Shown: positions 8,051-16,735, counted from the stretch's first letter. The stretch: DNA of 40,589 nucleotides from Chloroflexota bacterium (GCA_020845495.1 JADLFM010000112.1:1-40589); one strand, 5' to 3'. Made by a program: numbers and translations. The notes: a model not told the origin generated them from the letters alone.

Positions 8051-9069
8051 TTTTTGAAACGATCCACATTCCCGGGCTCTACCGCGACCTCCCGTCCGAT
8101 CCCGGCTACCGTGATCTGTACGTAGATGCTATCTTGCGCATCCTCCAAGATACAGAAGACAACTGTGTCATTCTCGTCGACGACGAAGATGTTATCTGGA
8201 CAGACATCGACTCAGCGGTGAGTTCTTGGCCTGGCACGATGGCCGCGCGACGAGTCAAGGAGAAGCTGAAGAAACTACGCAAACGCCTTCAAATCGTGCC
8301 TGTACAAGCAACATCGGCGCCTCTCGCCTGTGGCCGAGCACTGGCGATTGCGGCGGCCAGCCCGAACGCTGCGGTCTTGGCCCCATTGACCTGCGCCTGC
8401 GCGCCGGCGTGTGCCGACACGCGCTTCGTAAGGCCAGGGCAATATTCTGACTCTCATTTTAGCAAGCAGCGTCGACAGGCACTTCACATCCTGAAGGGCC
8501 ACGAGGAATGGTCGGCGTCGGACTTCGAACAGCAGGTTCTTCGACCGGTTTTCCGCCATGCCAAGACTATCAAGCTGTTCGACCGGTACATCGGGCGGCA
8601 CCTTGTTGAGGTCGTCAACGGACGATTTGAAGTACGAGACGCGGTAGATAGTGATTGGCGCGATGCTCTGGAGTGGATCCTTGCCTCGTTTGCCTCATCG
8701 ACGTCTCACCAAGATGAGCGTAACGTGATCATCTATTGCGGTATCAACGGTGCCCGCCTCAGGCCTGACCAACTCCGAAGTGCAGATTCGCTTCTCCAAG
8801 CAGCCGCGCGAGAGATCGGCATTCGTCATGGCCTTGAAATCGAGACCCACGTCAAGGTCGAGTTCAAGAACACGGACGACATGCTCGAGATGCGCCATGC
8901 ACGCTTCATCTTCGTCAATCAACTCGCGTTCGAGATTGACCGAGGGTTTGACCTCCTCACCCCCAGGTCGCGCATCAAGGACTTCACCATCAAGCTTGCA
9001 TCGGGACGAGAAAAGATCGAGGCCGAGGTCCGGCGGCTTAAGGATGTCGAGGACTACCTGGTCTCCTGA
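8047..9069 (+). CDS. Partner of the DUF3696-type ATPase; possible PLD/MIT_C-like effector
   Basis: A 340-residue protein, starting at the ATG that overlaps the ATPase stop. I do not recognise it firmly. Visible features: an N-terminal segment with ILVDDEDVIW; an unusual Ala/Cys-rich stretch at about residues 97-140 with several cysteines (CACAPAC); a segment TIKLFDRYIGRH (Asp179, Arg180, Tyr181); a strand NVIIYCGING; and EMRHARFIFVNQ (His284, Arg286). The D-R-Y and H-x-R segments recall the phospholipase-D-like C-terminal domain of MIT-domain proteins, whose bacterial relatives occur next to ATPases. That is a weak, pattern-level guess. The tight overlap says it works with the ATPase, probably as toxin or nuclease. 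The Ala/Cys-rich part could also be a compensated double frameshift. Confidence 0.7.
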   Translation: MIFETIHIPGLYRDLPSDPGYRDLYVDAILRILQDTEDNCVILVDDEDVIWTDIDSAVSSWPGTMAARRVKEKLKKLRKRLQIVPVQATSAPLACGRALAIAAASPNAAVLAPLTCACAPACADTRFVRPGQYSDSHFSKQRRQALHILKGHEEWSASDFEQQVLRPVFRHAKTIKLFDRYIGRHLVEVVNGRFEVRDAVDSDWRDALEWILASFASSTSHQDERNVIIYCGINGARLRPDQLRSADSLLQAAAREIGIRHGLEIETHVKVEFKNTDDMLEMRHARFIFVNQLAFEIDRGFDLLTPRSRIKDFTIKLASGREKIEAEVRRLKDVEDYLVS

Positions 9070-9098
9070 CATCCAGGCGCCCCAGCGCTAATGTTTGG

Positions 9099-9114
9099 CG
9101 TAACGGGCGGTACG
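9099..9114. promoter_or_regulatory. Shared palindromic operator, copy B (one mismatch)
   Basis: CGTAAC-GGGC-GGTACG: the same 16-bp palindrome as copies A and C with one changed base in the right arm. With one flanking base on each side (9098-9115) the symmetry is kept. It begins 30 nt after the previous gene stop and lies 95 nt upstream of the first hsdM start. Confidence 0.7.
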
Positions 9115-9145
9115 CACACCGTAGGGGCGCCGGGCGTGGTAGGCT
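9115..9145 (+). promoter_or_regulatory. Activator-type promoter of the restriction-modification operon
   Basis: A weak -10-like hexamer TAGGCT (9140-9145) starts after a 25-nt gap from the operator, the same geometry as at 16689-16694. No -35-like hexamer is present. The predicted start near 9152 gives a leader of about 58 nt with AAGGA at 9192-9196 ahead of the GTG start of the first hsdM. Confidence 0.45.
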
Positions 9146-9209
9146 GTCGGGCGACGGCGTCGGGAACAATCTGGCGATCGAGCTTCAACGTAAGGACGAG
9201 TCAGCAACG

Positions 9210-10868
9210 GTGCCCAGGATCTCGACGACAGGCGGACTTCGTGCCCGAAGGCGCGTGCGCCCTGAAAGCTCCACTGCCAATGGTGAGGGTTCTCGCGTTC
9301 CGGCAGGTGCGACAGGCGAGCCGACCGTCTCCGAGCTCGGCGCCTGGCTCTGGCAGGCGGCCAACATCCTGCGTGGCCCCGTCGACGCGGCCGACTACAA
9401 GACCTATATCTTCCCGCTGCTCTTCTTCAAGCGCATCTCGGACGTCTACGACGAGGAGCGCGACCTGGCACTCGCAGAGTCAGACGGCGACCTGGAATAT
9501 GCGAGCTTTGCCGAGAATCATCGCTTTCAAGTCCCACCTCGAGCCCACTGGGGGGATGTTCGCGGCGTGTCATCGGATGTGGGCGCCGCGCTCCAGTACG
9601 CGCTCCGCGAGATTGAGCGGGCCAACCCAAACACGCTCTACGGTATCTTCGGTGACGCGCAGTGGACGAACAAGGAGCGGCTCTCTGACAGTGTGCTCCG
9701 AGACCTGATCGAGCATTTCTCGGCGCGTCGCCTCGCGAACGCCGACGTCAGCGGTGACCTCATCGGTCGGTCGTACGAGTACCTCATCAAGCAGTTCGCT
9801 GACGCCACCAACAAGAAGGCCGGCGAGTTCTACACGCCGCGCAGCGTCGTGCGGCTGATGGTCAACATCCTGGACCCTCGGCCAGGCGAGACGGTCTACG
9901 ATCCAGCCTGCGGGACCGGCGGCATGCTGCTCGAAGCGGTGCAGCACGTCCGTGAAGCAGATGGTGAGTCGGCGGTCAGGCGCCTCTGGGGCAAGCTGTA
10001 CGGCCAGGAGAAGAACCTGACCACGGCCGCCATCGCCCGGATGAACCTGTTTCTGCACGGCGTCGAGGACTTCCAGGTCGTGCGCGGCGACACCCTGCGT
10101 CAGCCGGCCTTCTTCGAGGGGGATCGGCTGGCCACGTTCGACTGCGTCATCGCCAATCCGCCGTTCTCGCTCGAACGCTGGGGAGAGGCCCTCTGGGCCC
10201 ACGACCGTTTCGGGCGAAACCGCTATGGCATCCCGCCGAGCAAGTCCGGTGACTTCGCTTGGGTCCAGCACATGCTCGCGTCAACTGCGAAGGTGACCGG
10301 CCGTCTCGCCGTCGTGCTGCCACACGGCGCCCTGTTCCGCATGGGAGCCGAGGGCGAGATCCGCCGCCGTATCCTGGAGGACGACCGCATCGAGGCCGTC
10401 ATTGGGCTGGCTCCGAACCTGTTCTACGGTGCAGGCCTCGCCGCGGCCATCGTCATCGCTCGCGACGACAAGCCGGCCGAGCGACGGGGCAATGTGCTGA
10501 TCGTGGACGGCTCGCGACTGTTCCGCAAAGGTCGCAACCAGAACACGCTTGAGCCGGGGCACGCCGACGAGCTCCTCGACTCCTACCGTCAGTATGCCGA
10601 TGCCCCCGGCCTCGCACGTGTCGTCTCGCTCGACGAGATCAAGGCGAATGACTGGAACCTGAACATCGCGCGGTACGTCGCCCCACCCGTGGCCGAGTCG
10701 ACCGTCACGCTACCGGAGGCGATCGACCGGCTGGAGCGCTCGCTAGCTGCCGCGTATGCCGCCGAGGATCGGCTGGCCGATCTCCTGCGCACCGCCGGTC
10801 TGATGAGAGACATCAAATTGTCAGCCACCATAGCGGACGTCGCGGCGACGGCGGACGGGGTCCGATAG
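9210..10868 (+). CDS. hsdM: Type I restriction-modification DNA methyltransferase subunit, copy 1
   Basis: A 552-residue N6-adenine methyltransferase of HsdM type. The N-terminal helical domain (about 40-190) contains LFFKRISDVYDEE. The catalytic domain has FYTPRSVV, SAM motif I DPACGTGGM (from Asp231) and catalytic motif IV NPPF (316-319). It would methylate adenine within the sequence set by HsdS and is needed for restriction. The start is GTG at 9210, about 58 nt after the predicted transcription start; the first 40 residues are basic, Ala/Arg-rich and possibly disordered, so a later start is possible. The next gene is a paralog, overlapping by 1 nt (TAGTG), an unusual arrangement because a type I locus normally has a single hsdM. 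Confidence 0.93.
   Translation: MPRISTTGGLRARRRVRPESSTANGEGSRVPAGATGEPTVSELGAWLWQAANILRGPVDAADYKTYIFPLLFFKRISDVYDEERDLALAESDGDLEYASFAENHRFQVPPRAHWGDVRGVSSDVGAALQYALREIERANPNTLYGIFGDAQWTNKERLSDSVLRDLIEHFSARRLANADVSGDLIGRSYEYLIKQFADATNKKAGEFYTPRSVVRLMVNILDPRPGETVYDPACGTGGMLLEAVQHVREADGESAVRRLWGKLYGQEKNLTTAAIARMNLFLHGVEDFQVVRGDTLRQPAFFEGDRLATFDCVIANPPFSLERWGEALWAHDRFGRNRYGIPPSKSGDFAWVQHMLASTAKVTGRLAVVLPHGALFRMGAEGEIRRRILEDDRIEAVIGLAPNLFYGAGLAAAIVIARDDKPAERRGNVLIVDGSRLFRKGRNQNTLEPGHADELLDSYRQYADAPGLARVVSLDEIKANDWNLNIARYVAPPVAESTVTLPEAIDRLERSLAAAYAAEDRLADLLRTAGLMRDIKLSATIADVAATADGVR
9408..9445 (+). repeat. 38-bp direct repeat, copy in hsdM 1
   Basis: This stretch is identical over 38 bases to 10976-11013 in the second hsdM and encodes the IFPLLFFKRISDV segment. 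A second shared stretch of 27 bases lies at 9654-9680 and 11222-11248. The two genes differ clearly elsewhere, so these islands of identity may reflect gene conversion or a fairly recent duplication, and could support recombination deleting one hsdM. Confidence 0.85.
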
Positions 10869-12373
10869 TGACCTTGCCGGGAATGCCCATGACGCAGGGG
10901 CAGCTCGAAGCGTACCTCTGGGGAGCTGCCACCCGTCTGCGCGGCCTGATTGATGCCGGCGACTACAAGCAGTACATCTTCCCGCTGCTCTTCTTCAAGC
11001 GCATCTCGGACGTTTACGACGAGGAGTACGCCGTCGCGCTGGACGAGTCCGAAGGCGACCTGGAATACGCAGCTTTCGCCGAGCACCATCGATTCCAGGT
11101 GCCGGACGGCGCGCACTGGCGGGACGTCCGCGCATCTTCCACGGATCTTGGCGCGGCGCTGCAATCGGCGATGCGCACGATCGAAACGGCAAATCCCGAT
11201 CGGCTGGCCGGCATCTTTGGAGACGCGCAGTGGACGAACAAGGAGCGGTTACCGGACGCCACCCTGCGCGACCTGATCGAGCATTTCTCCACGCTGACGC
11301 TCTCGGTCGCGAACGTCTCGGAGGACGAGCTCGGCATCGCGTACGAGCACCTGATTCGCCTGTTCGCGGAGGACAGCGGACACACCGCCGCCGAGTTCTA
11401 CACCAATCGCACGCTGGTCCGATTGATGACCCGTATGCTGGAGCCGCGCTCGGGCGAATCGATCTACGATCCAACGTGCGGCTCGGGCGGGATGCTCCTG
11501 TCGGCAGCGGCCGAGGTCAAGCGGCGTGGCGGCGAGCACCGTACCCTCCGCCTGTATGGGCAGGAGCTCAACCTGCTGACCTCGGCCATCGCGCGGATGA
11601 ACCTATTCCTGCATGGTATCGAGGATTTTGCCATCGTCCGCGGGGACACACTTACCCGCCCGGCCTTTCTGGATGGCGACCGCCTGCGCCAGTTCGACGT
11701 GATCCTGGCCAATCCGCCGTACTCGATCAAACAGTGGAACCGTCCAGCCTGGCAGACAGATCCATACGGCCGGCAACGGCTGCTCGGGACGCCGCCCCAG
11801 GGCCGGGCCGACTACGCTTTCTTCGGGCACATCCTGGCCAGCCTACGCCCTGAGACGGGGCGCTGCGCGATCCTCTTCCCGCACGGCGTGCTATTCCGCG
11901 ACGAGGAGCGGGCGTTGCGCGAGAAGCTCCTTGACCTGGACGTGGTCGAGTGTGTGCTGGGGCTCGGGCCGAACCTGTTCTACAACTCGCCGATGGAAGC
12001 GTGCGTGGTGGTCTGCCGGACACGGAAGCCGTCCGAGCGACGCGGCACCATCCTGTTTATCGACGCCGTCAAGGAAGTCGCCCGCGAGCGCGCCCAGAGC
12101 TTCCTGCGAGAAGCTCACGTCGATCGGATCCTGGGGGCGTATCGGCAGTACGCCGATGAGCCGGGCTTCGCGGCTGTCGTCCCTCTTGAGACGATCCGGG
12201 CGAACGGCGCCAGCCTCTCGATTCCGCTCTACGTCCGCCGCGCGACGAACGGCACCGCATCCACGGCCGATCTCCCGACGACGCTGGCGGACTGGCAAGC
12301 GAGCTCTCGGACGTTGCGATCCGAGCTGAGCACCTTGCTGGCCGATCTCCGGGAGGCCGCCAATGGCCGCTAA
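10868..12373 (+). CDS. hsdM: Type I restriction-modification DNA methyltransferase subunit, copy 2
   Basis: A 501-residue paralog of the preceding HsdM. It keeps the LFFKRISDVYDEE segment, motif I DPTCGSGGM (from Asp201) and motif IV NPPY (282-285; NPPF in copy 1). Both copies thus look catalytically intact but differ at the base-binding aromatic residue. The GTG start overlaps the previous stop by 1 nt. A type I methyltransferase is normally M2S1 built from one hsdM; two different M subunits could form a heterodimer on one HsdS, each contacting one half of the bipartite site, or be exchangeable. Which applies cannot be told from sequence. The end overlaps hsdS by 11 nt. Confidence 0.93.
   Translation: MTLPGMPMTQGQLEAYLWGAATRLRGLIDAGDYKQYIFPLLFFKRISDVYDEEYAVALDESEGDLEYAAFAEHHRFQVPDGAHWRDVRASSTDLGAALQSAMRTIETANPDRLAGIFGDAQWTNKERLPDATLRDLIEHFSTLTLSVANVSEDELGIAYEHLIRLFAEDSGHTAAEFYTNRTLVRLMTRMLEPRSGESIYDPTCGSGGMLLSAAAEVKRRGGEHRTLRLYGQELNLLTSAIARMNLFLHGIEDFAIVRGDTLTRPAFLDGDRLRQFDVILANPPYSIKQWNRPAWQTDPYGRQRLLGTPPQGRADYAFFGHILASLRPETGRCAILFPHGVLFRDEERALREKLLDLDVVECVLGLGPNLFYNSPMEACVVVCRTRKPSERRGTILFIDAVKEVARERAQSFLREAHVDRILGAYRQYADEPGFAAVVPLETIRANGASLSIPLYVRRATNGTASTADLPTTLADWQASSRTLRSELSTLLADLREAANGR
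10976..11013 (+). repeat. 38-bp direct repeat, copy in hsdM 2
   Basis: Partner of 9408-9445, identical over 38 bases. The repeat distance of 1568 nt is almost the length of one hsdM gene, so recombination here would fuse the two genes into a single in-frame hsdM. Confidence 0.85.
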
Positions 12374-13550
12374 GCCCCACGTAGCGTCCACAGCACCGCG
12401 TGATTTGCCAGAGGGATGGCGCATGGTGCGTTTCGCTGAGCTTGCTTCAAATGTCAATGACCGCGTTGACTATCCCTCGTTGGCGGGGGTTGATCGATAT
12501 GTCGGCCTGGAGCACCTCGACTCTGGCAACTTGAAGATCCGACGTTGGGGAAGTCCGAGCGATGTCGAGGCGACGAAGCTACGCTTCCAATCGGGCGACC
12601 TCATCTTTGGACGACGGCGGGCGTACCAGCGGAAGCTCGGCATAGCTGAGTTCGAAGGGATCTGCTCGGCCCATGCCCTGGTCCTTCGAGCGCGTTCAGA
12701 CACCGTCGATCCGCAGTTCTTGCCCTTCCTGATGCAGAGCGAGGTATTCCAGGAGCGCGCAGAATCCATCTCTGTTGGCTCGCTGTCCCCAACCATCAAC
12801 TGGAGGACCCTAGCCGTTCAAGAGTTCCCGCTCCCGCCGCTCGACGAGCAGCGACGCATCGCCGAGGTTCTTTGGGCGGCAGAGGAGTCGGCAGAACGTT
12901 GGCGTACGGTGGAAGGTGACCTGAACGCAATGGGCGATCTTATCTCCTTGCAGGCATTCTCTCAGGATGCTGGGGCTACGGCATCTATCGGCGACCTGTG
13001 CGATCTCTTAACTGTTGGCATCGTCGTCCGGCCGGCGTCTTACTACGTCGATGACGGTGTGCCAGCACTACGGTCACTCAACATCCTCCCTGATCGGTTC
13101 TCGCTCGACCAACTCGTGTACATATCCGACGAAGGTCATCGTCTTCACGAGAAGTCACGCTTGCGCACTGGCGATGTTGTCGTCGTACGGACGGGGCGTC
13201 CCGGTGATGCAGCCGTTGTTGGTCCAGATCTGGATGGCTCGAACTGCATAGATCTGATCGTGGCACGGCCTTCAAAGAGGGTGCGTTCAGCATTCCTGAG
13301 CCGATTCCTGAACTCAGCGGCCGGCCGCAGTAAGATCCTGTCTGGATCGGCAGGCACTGCGCAACAGCATTTGAATGTGACGCAGATCCGTCGTATTCGG
13401 ATGCCCGTTCCCGATCTTCTGATGCAGGATCAGATCATCAGCGAGCTTGCTGCTATTGATGCCCAAATCAATGCATGTACAGAACAGATCGCGCTGACTC
13501 GCCGGCTGAAAGCCGACTTGCTTCATACACTGCTCAAAGGCTCATGGTGA
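12363..13550 (+). CDS. hsdS: Type I restriction-modification specificity subunit
   Basis: A 395-residue HsdS with two target-recognition domains. The first half contains YVGLEHLDSG, SGDLIFGRRR and NWRTLAVQEFPLPPLDEQ, followed by a helix (RRIAEVLWAAEESAERW). The second half repeats the scheme with TGDVVVVRTGRPGD, QQHLNVTQIRRIRMPVP and a C-terminal helix. It would recognise a bipartite DNA sequence and anchor the M and R subunits. The gene is visibly less GC-rich than the hsdM and hsdR genes around it, as expected for recognition domains that are swapped by recombination. The ATG at 12363 lies inside the end of hsdM 2. Confidence 0.92.
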   Translation: MAAKPHVASTAPRDLPEGWRMVRFAELASNVNDRVDYPSLAGVDRYVGLEHLDSGNLKIRRWGSPSDVEATKLRFQSGDLIFGRRRAYQRKLGIAEFEGICSAHALVLRARSDTVDPQFLPFLMQSEVFQERAESISVGSLSPTINWRTLAVQEFPLPPLDEQRRIAEVLWAAEESAERWRTVEGDLNAMGDLISLQAFSQDAGATASIGDLCDLLTVGIVVRPASYYVDDGVPALRSLNILPDRFSLDQLVYISDEGHRLHEKSRLRTGDVVVVRTGRPGDAAVVGPDLDGSNCIDLIVARPSKRVRSAFLSRFLNSAAGRSKILSGSAGTAQQHLNVTQIRRIRMPVPDLLMQDQIISELAAIDAQINACTEQIALTRRLKADLLHTLLKGSW

Positions 13551-16500
13551 CCCCACTGTTCAACGAGGAGAATAGCGTCGAGCGGTTCGTGCTGGACGTG
13601 CTGACCGGCCAGGAGGGCGTCAGTAGACAGCGCGTCGTCGCCGAGCGTGGCCCGGGCTACGCCGTGGGCGCGGAGTGGGAGTACGTGCCGGCGGATCGCC
13701 TCGGCAGACGTGAGGCCACGGACGTCCTCCTCGAAGGTCACTTACAGGATGCTCTGCTACGCCTCAATCCGGATCTCGCCTCCCATCCGGAGCGCACCGA
13801 GGAGGTCATCCACCGTCTGCGGACCTACATCCTAGGTGCGCGCGACCGGGGCTCCTCGTTGGTGCAGCTCAATGAGTCGTTTGCCGAGTGGCTGCGTGGC
13901 GAGCACACGATGCCGGTCGGCGAGAATGACCAGCACGTCACCATTCGCCTCCTGGATTTCGACCATCCGAGTAACAACCGCTGCGTTGTTACTCGGCAAC
14001 TGACCGTTCGGGCCGGGCGCGGCGCGGAGGGCATGCAGGGGCCGGACCGTCGCTTCGATCTGGTCCTGTTCGTCAACGGTATTCCGCTGGTCGTCGGCGA
14101 GGCCAAGAGCCCGGTGCGGCCGGCGATCTCCTGGGTCGATGCTGCCGCACAGGTGCATGACGACTACGAGGAGAACGTCCGCCCGTTCTTCGTACCGAAC
14201 GTCTTTTCGTTCGGCACCGAGGGCAGGACGTTCCGCTACGGTGCCATCGGCATGCCCATCGAACAGTGGGCGCCCTGGCGCACACCAGAGGAGGTGGCCG
14301 ACGAGACGGCCGTTCCCGAACGACTGGACGGCCAACTCAGCCTCGGTCTGGGTCGGGATGGAAGTGGCCTGGAGGACGTGCGGCGGGTTACGCGGGCGCT
14401 ACTCCGTCCGTCCGTGATCCTGGATATCCTGCGGTCGTTCGCGCTCTACTCCACGGATCGTAATCATCAGAAGGTGAAGGTGATCTGTCGGCCCCAGCAG
14501 TACTACGCCGTCAACCAGATCGTGGATCGGGTGGTCGCCGGTCGGGTGCGCAAGGGGCTCATCTGGCACTTCCAGGGGTCCGGTAAGTCGCTGCTGATGC
14601 TGTTCGCGGCCCAGAAGCTGCGGATCCAGGCGGCGCTGCGCGCGCCGACCGTCTTGATCGTGGTGGACCGGATCGACCTGGACACCCAGATCACGGCAAC
14701 GTTCAACGCCGCCAGCGTGCCGAACGTGGTGCCTACGAACCGCCGCGACGAGCTGCACGAACTGTTACAGCAGCAGGCTCGCAAGGTCATCATCACCACG
14801 ATCCACAAGTTCGCCGAGGCGCCCGGACTGCTGGACGACCGCGACAACATCATCGTGCTGGTGGACGAGGCCCACCGGACCCAGGAGGGCGACCTGGGCC
14901 AGCGCATGCGCGAGGCCCTTCCGAACGCCTTCTTCTTCGGGCTGACCGGCACCCCGATCTCGCGGTCGGACCGCAACACGTTCTGGGCCTTCGGCGCCGA
15001 AGAGGATGAGCGCGGGTACCTGAGCCGCTACTCGTTCGACGCCTCGATCCGCGACGGCGCCACGTTGCCGTTGCACTTCCAGAGTCGCCTGGCCGAGCTC
15101 CACGTCGATCGTGAGGCGATCGACGCGGCGTTCAAGGCACTTACCGCGTCGCTCGACGATGAGGATCGTGCCTCCCTCTCGCAACGGGCCGGGCGGATGG
15201 GCAACCTGCTCAAAACCGACGAGCGCATCAGGGCCGTGGTCAAGGATGTGGTGGAGCATTTCCAGGCCCAGGTCGAGCCGAACGGCTTCAAGGGGCAGCT
15301 CGTGGTGTACGACCGCGCGGCCTGCGTTCGGTACAAGCAGGAGCTCGACCGCTGGCTGCCGCCCGAGGCCAGCGAAGTCGTCATGACGGTGGGCCAGGGC
15401 GAGCAAGCGTGGCGGGAGCGTTTCGGCCGGACGCCGGCCGAGGAGGCGGCACTCCTCGACCGCTTCCGTGATCCGCGCGATCCGCTGAAGCTGCTGGTGG
15501 TCACCTCGAAGCTGCTGACCGGTTTCGACGCGCCGATCCTCCAGGCGATGTACCTGGACCGACCACTGCGCGACCACAACCTGCTGCAGGCGATCTGCCG
15601 GACGAACCGCCCGTTCCCCAACAAGAGCCATGGTTTGATCGTGGACTACCTCGGCATCTTCGACGACGTAGCGAAGGCGCTCGTGTTCGATGGCGAGAAC
15701 GTCACGCGGGCCATCGCCAATCTCGAAGCTCTGACGAGCCAGGTAGCGCCCGCCGTCGCTGCCTGCCTGGACTTTTTCCCCGGAGTGGACCGCACGGTCG
15801 GCGGTTATGAGGGGTTGATCGCCGCCCAAGAATGTCTCCCCACGAACGTCGAGCGCGATGCGTTCGCTCTGGCGTATCGGCATCTAGCCCAGCTCTGGGA
15901 GGCGCTCTCGCCGCACCCGGTCCTGCCGGCCTACGCGGCGGACTACCAGTGGTTGACCAGTGTCTACGATTCGGTCCGGCCGACGAGCGGGCACGGCAAG
16001 CTGCTCTGGCGGGCACTCGGAGCGAAGACGCTGGAGCTGATCCACCAGAACGTCCACGTCGAAGCCGTCCGCGACGACCTCGAGACGATCGTGCTGGACC
16101 CGGAGCTGATCGAGGACCTCGAACGTGGCAGCGGCGGCCGGGCCCGCGAGGTCGAGATCAAGATCTCGCTCCGGCTCCAGCGCCATCCCAACGAACCGCC
16201 ATTCGTCGAACTGGGCCGTCGCCTGGAGGAGCTCCGCGATCGTCACGCGCGCGGCCTGCTCCAGAGCGTCGAGTTCCTGAAGCAGCTGCTCCAGTTGGCA
16301 CGCGATGTCGTCGCGGCCGAGCGCGAGCATGAGGCAGCGAGCGCCCCGATTGAGGAGCACGCCGGCGAGCGGGGCAAGGCGGCCCTGACCGAGCTGTTCG
16401 CCGCCGCACGTAACGGCGACACACCGGTGATGGTCCAGCGGATTGTGGACGACATCGACACCATCGTCAGGGCAGTCAGCTTCCCCGAATGGCAGCGGAC

Positions 16501-16618
16501 CGTGGCCGGGGAGCGCGAGGTCCAGCAGCACCTACGGCGCACACTGCTCAAGTACAAGCTCCACCGTGACCAGGACCTCTTCGATCGAGCATACGGCTAC
16601 ATCAAGCAGTACTATTGA
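13544..16618 (+). CDS. hsdR: Type I restriction endonuclease subunit
   Basis: A 1024-residue HsdR. Near the N-terminus is the PD-(D/E)XK nuclease: DLVLFVNG (Asp172) and VVGEAK (Glu186, Lys188). The SF2 motor follows, with FQGSGKS (Lys348), VDEAH (441-444), GLTGTPI, LLTGFDAP and QAICRTNRPF. The C-terminal part is helical and probably contacts the methylase core. It translocates unmodified DNA and cuts at a distance. The ATG at 13544 overlaps the hsdS stop by 7 nt; the open frame upstream is inside hsdS. The coding sequence contains a 12-bp perfect inverted repeat at 13967-13996. The operon appears to end here: a new operator begins 29 nt after the stop. Confidence 0.95.
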   Translation: MVTPLFNEENSVERFVLDVLTGQEGVSRQRVVAERGPGYAVGAEWEYVPADRLGRREATDVLLEGHLQDALLRLNPDLASHPERTEEVIHRLRTYILGARDRGSSLVQLNESFAEWLRGEHTMPVGENDQHVTIRLLDFDHPSNNRCVVTRQLTVRAGRGAEGMQGPDRRFDLVLFVNGIPLVVGEAKSPVRPAISWVDAAAQVHDDYEENVRPFFVPNVFSFGTEGRTFRYGAIGMPIEQWAPWRTPEEVADETAVPERLDGQLSLGLGRDGSGLEDVRRVTRALLRPSVILDILRSFALYSTDRNHQKVKVICRPQQYYAVNQIVDRVVAGRVRKGLIWHFQGSGKSLLMLFAAQKLRIQAALRAPTVLIVVDRIDLDTQITATFNAASVPNVVPTNRRDELHELLQQQARKVIITTIHKFAEAPGLLDDRDNIIVLVDEAHRTQEGDLGQRMREALPNAFFFGLTGTPISRSDRNTFWAFGAEEDERGYLSRYSFDASIRDGATLPLHFQSRLAELHVDREAIDAAFKALTASLDDEDRASLSQRAGRMGNLLKTDERIRAVVKDVVEHFQAQVEPNGFKGQLVVYDRAACVRYKQELDRWLPPEASEVVMTVGQGEQAWRERFGRTPAEEAALLDRFRDPRDPLKLLVVTSKLLTGFDAPILQAMYLDRPLRDHNLLQAICRTNRPFPNKSHGLIVDYLGIFDDVAKALVFDGENVTRAIANLEALTSQVAPAVAACLDFFPGVDRTVGGYEGLIAAQECLPTNVERDAFALAYRHLAQLWEALSPHPVLPAYAADYQWLTSVYDSVRPTSGHGKLLWRALGAKTLELIHQNVHVEAVRDDLETIVLDPELIEDLERGSGGRAREVEIKISLRLQRHPNEPPFVELGRRLEELRDRHARGLLQSVEFLKQLLQLARDVVAAEREHEAASAPIEEHAGERGKAALTELFAAARNGDTPVMVQRIVDDIDTIVRAVSFPEWQRTVAGEREVQQHLRRTLLKYKLHRDQDLFDRAYGYIKQYY
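13967..13996. repeat. Perfect 12-bp inverted repeat inside hsdR
   Basis: The arms 13967-13978 and 13985-13996 are exact reverse complements, separated by the 6-nt loop CGCTGC. The repeat falls in the region between nuclease-domain elements of hsdR. The centre of each arm contains GTAAC/GTTAC, as in the operators, but the spacing differs. It may form an mRNA stem-loop or be chance. Confidence 0.8.
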
Positions 16619-16647
16619 ACGCCACGTAGCCTGACTGCGTCGAGCGG

Positions 16648-16663
16648 CGTAACGCCCGTTACG
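16648..16663. promoter_or_regulatory. Shared palindromic operator, copy C (perfect)
   Basis: CGTAAC-GCCC-GTTACG, with arms and spacing identical to copy A at 4726-4741. It lies in the short gap between hsdR and the eight-gene operon, 72 nt upstream of the first start codon. Confidence 0.78.
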
Positions 16664-16694
16664 TCTAGGGGCCTCCTTCCTTCCGTCGTATTCT
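16664..16694 (+). promoter_or_regulatory. Activator-type promoter of the eight-gene operon
   Basis: A -10-like hexamer TATTCT (16689-16694) lies after a 25-nt gap from operator copy C. No -35 element is visible. The predicted start near 16701 gives a leader of about 35 nt that carries the strong ribosome site GGGGAGGG (16721-16728). Confidence 0.5.
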
Positions 16695-16735
16695 TCCCAC
16701 AGATGAGAGACGAGCAGTGTGGGGAGGGAGCGCCG

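Noticed and set aside
14765..15883. A 372-residue minus-strand open frame
   Set aside because: Antisense to the helicase part of hsdR; composition shadow only.
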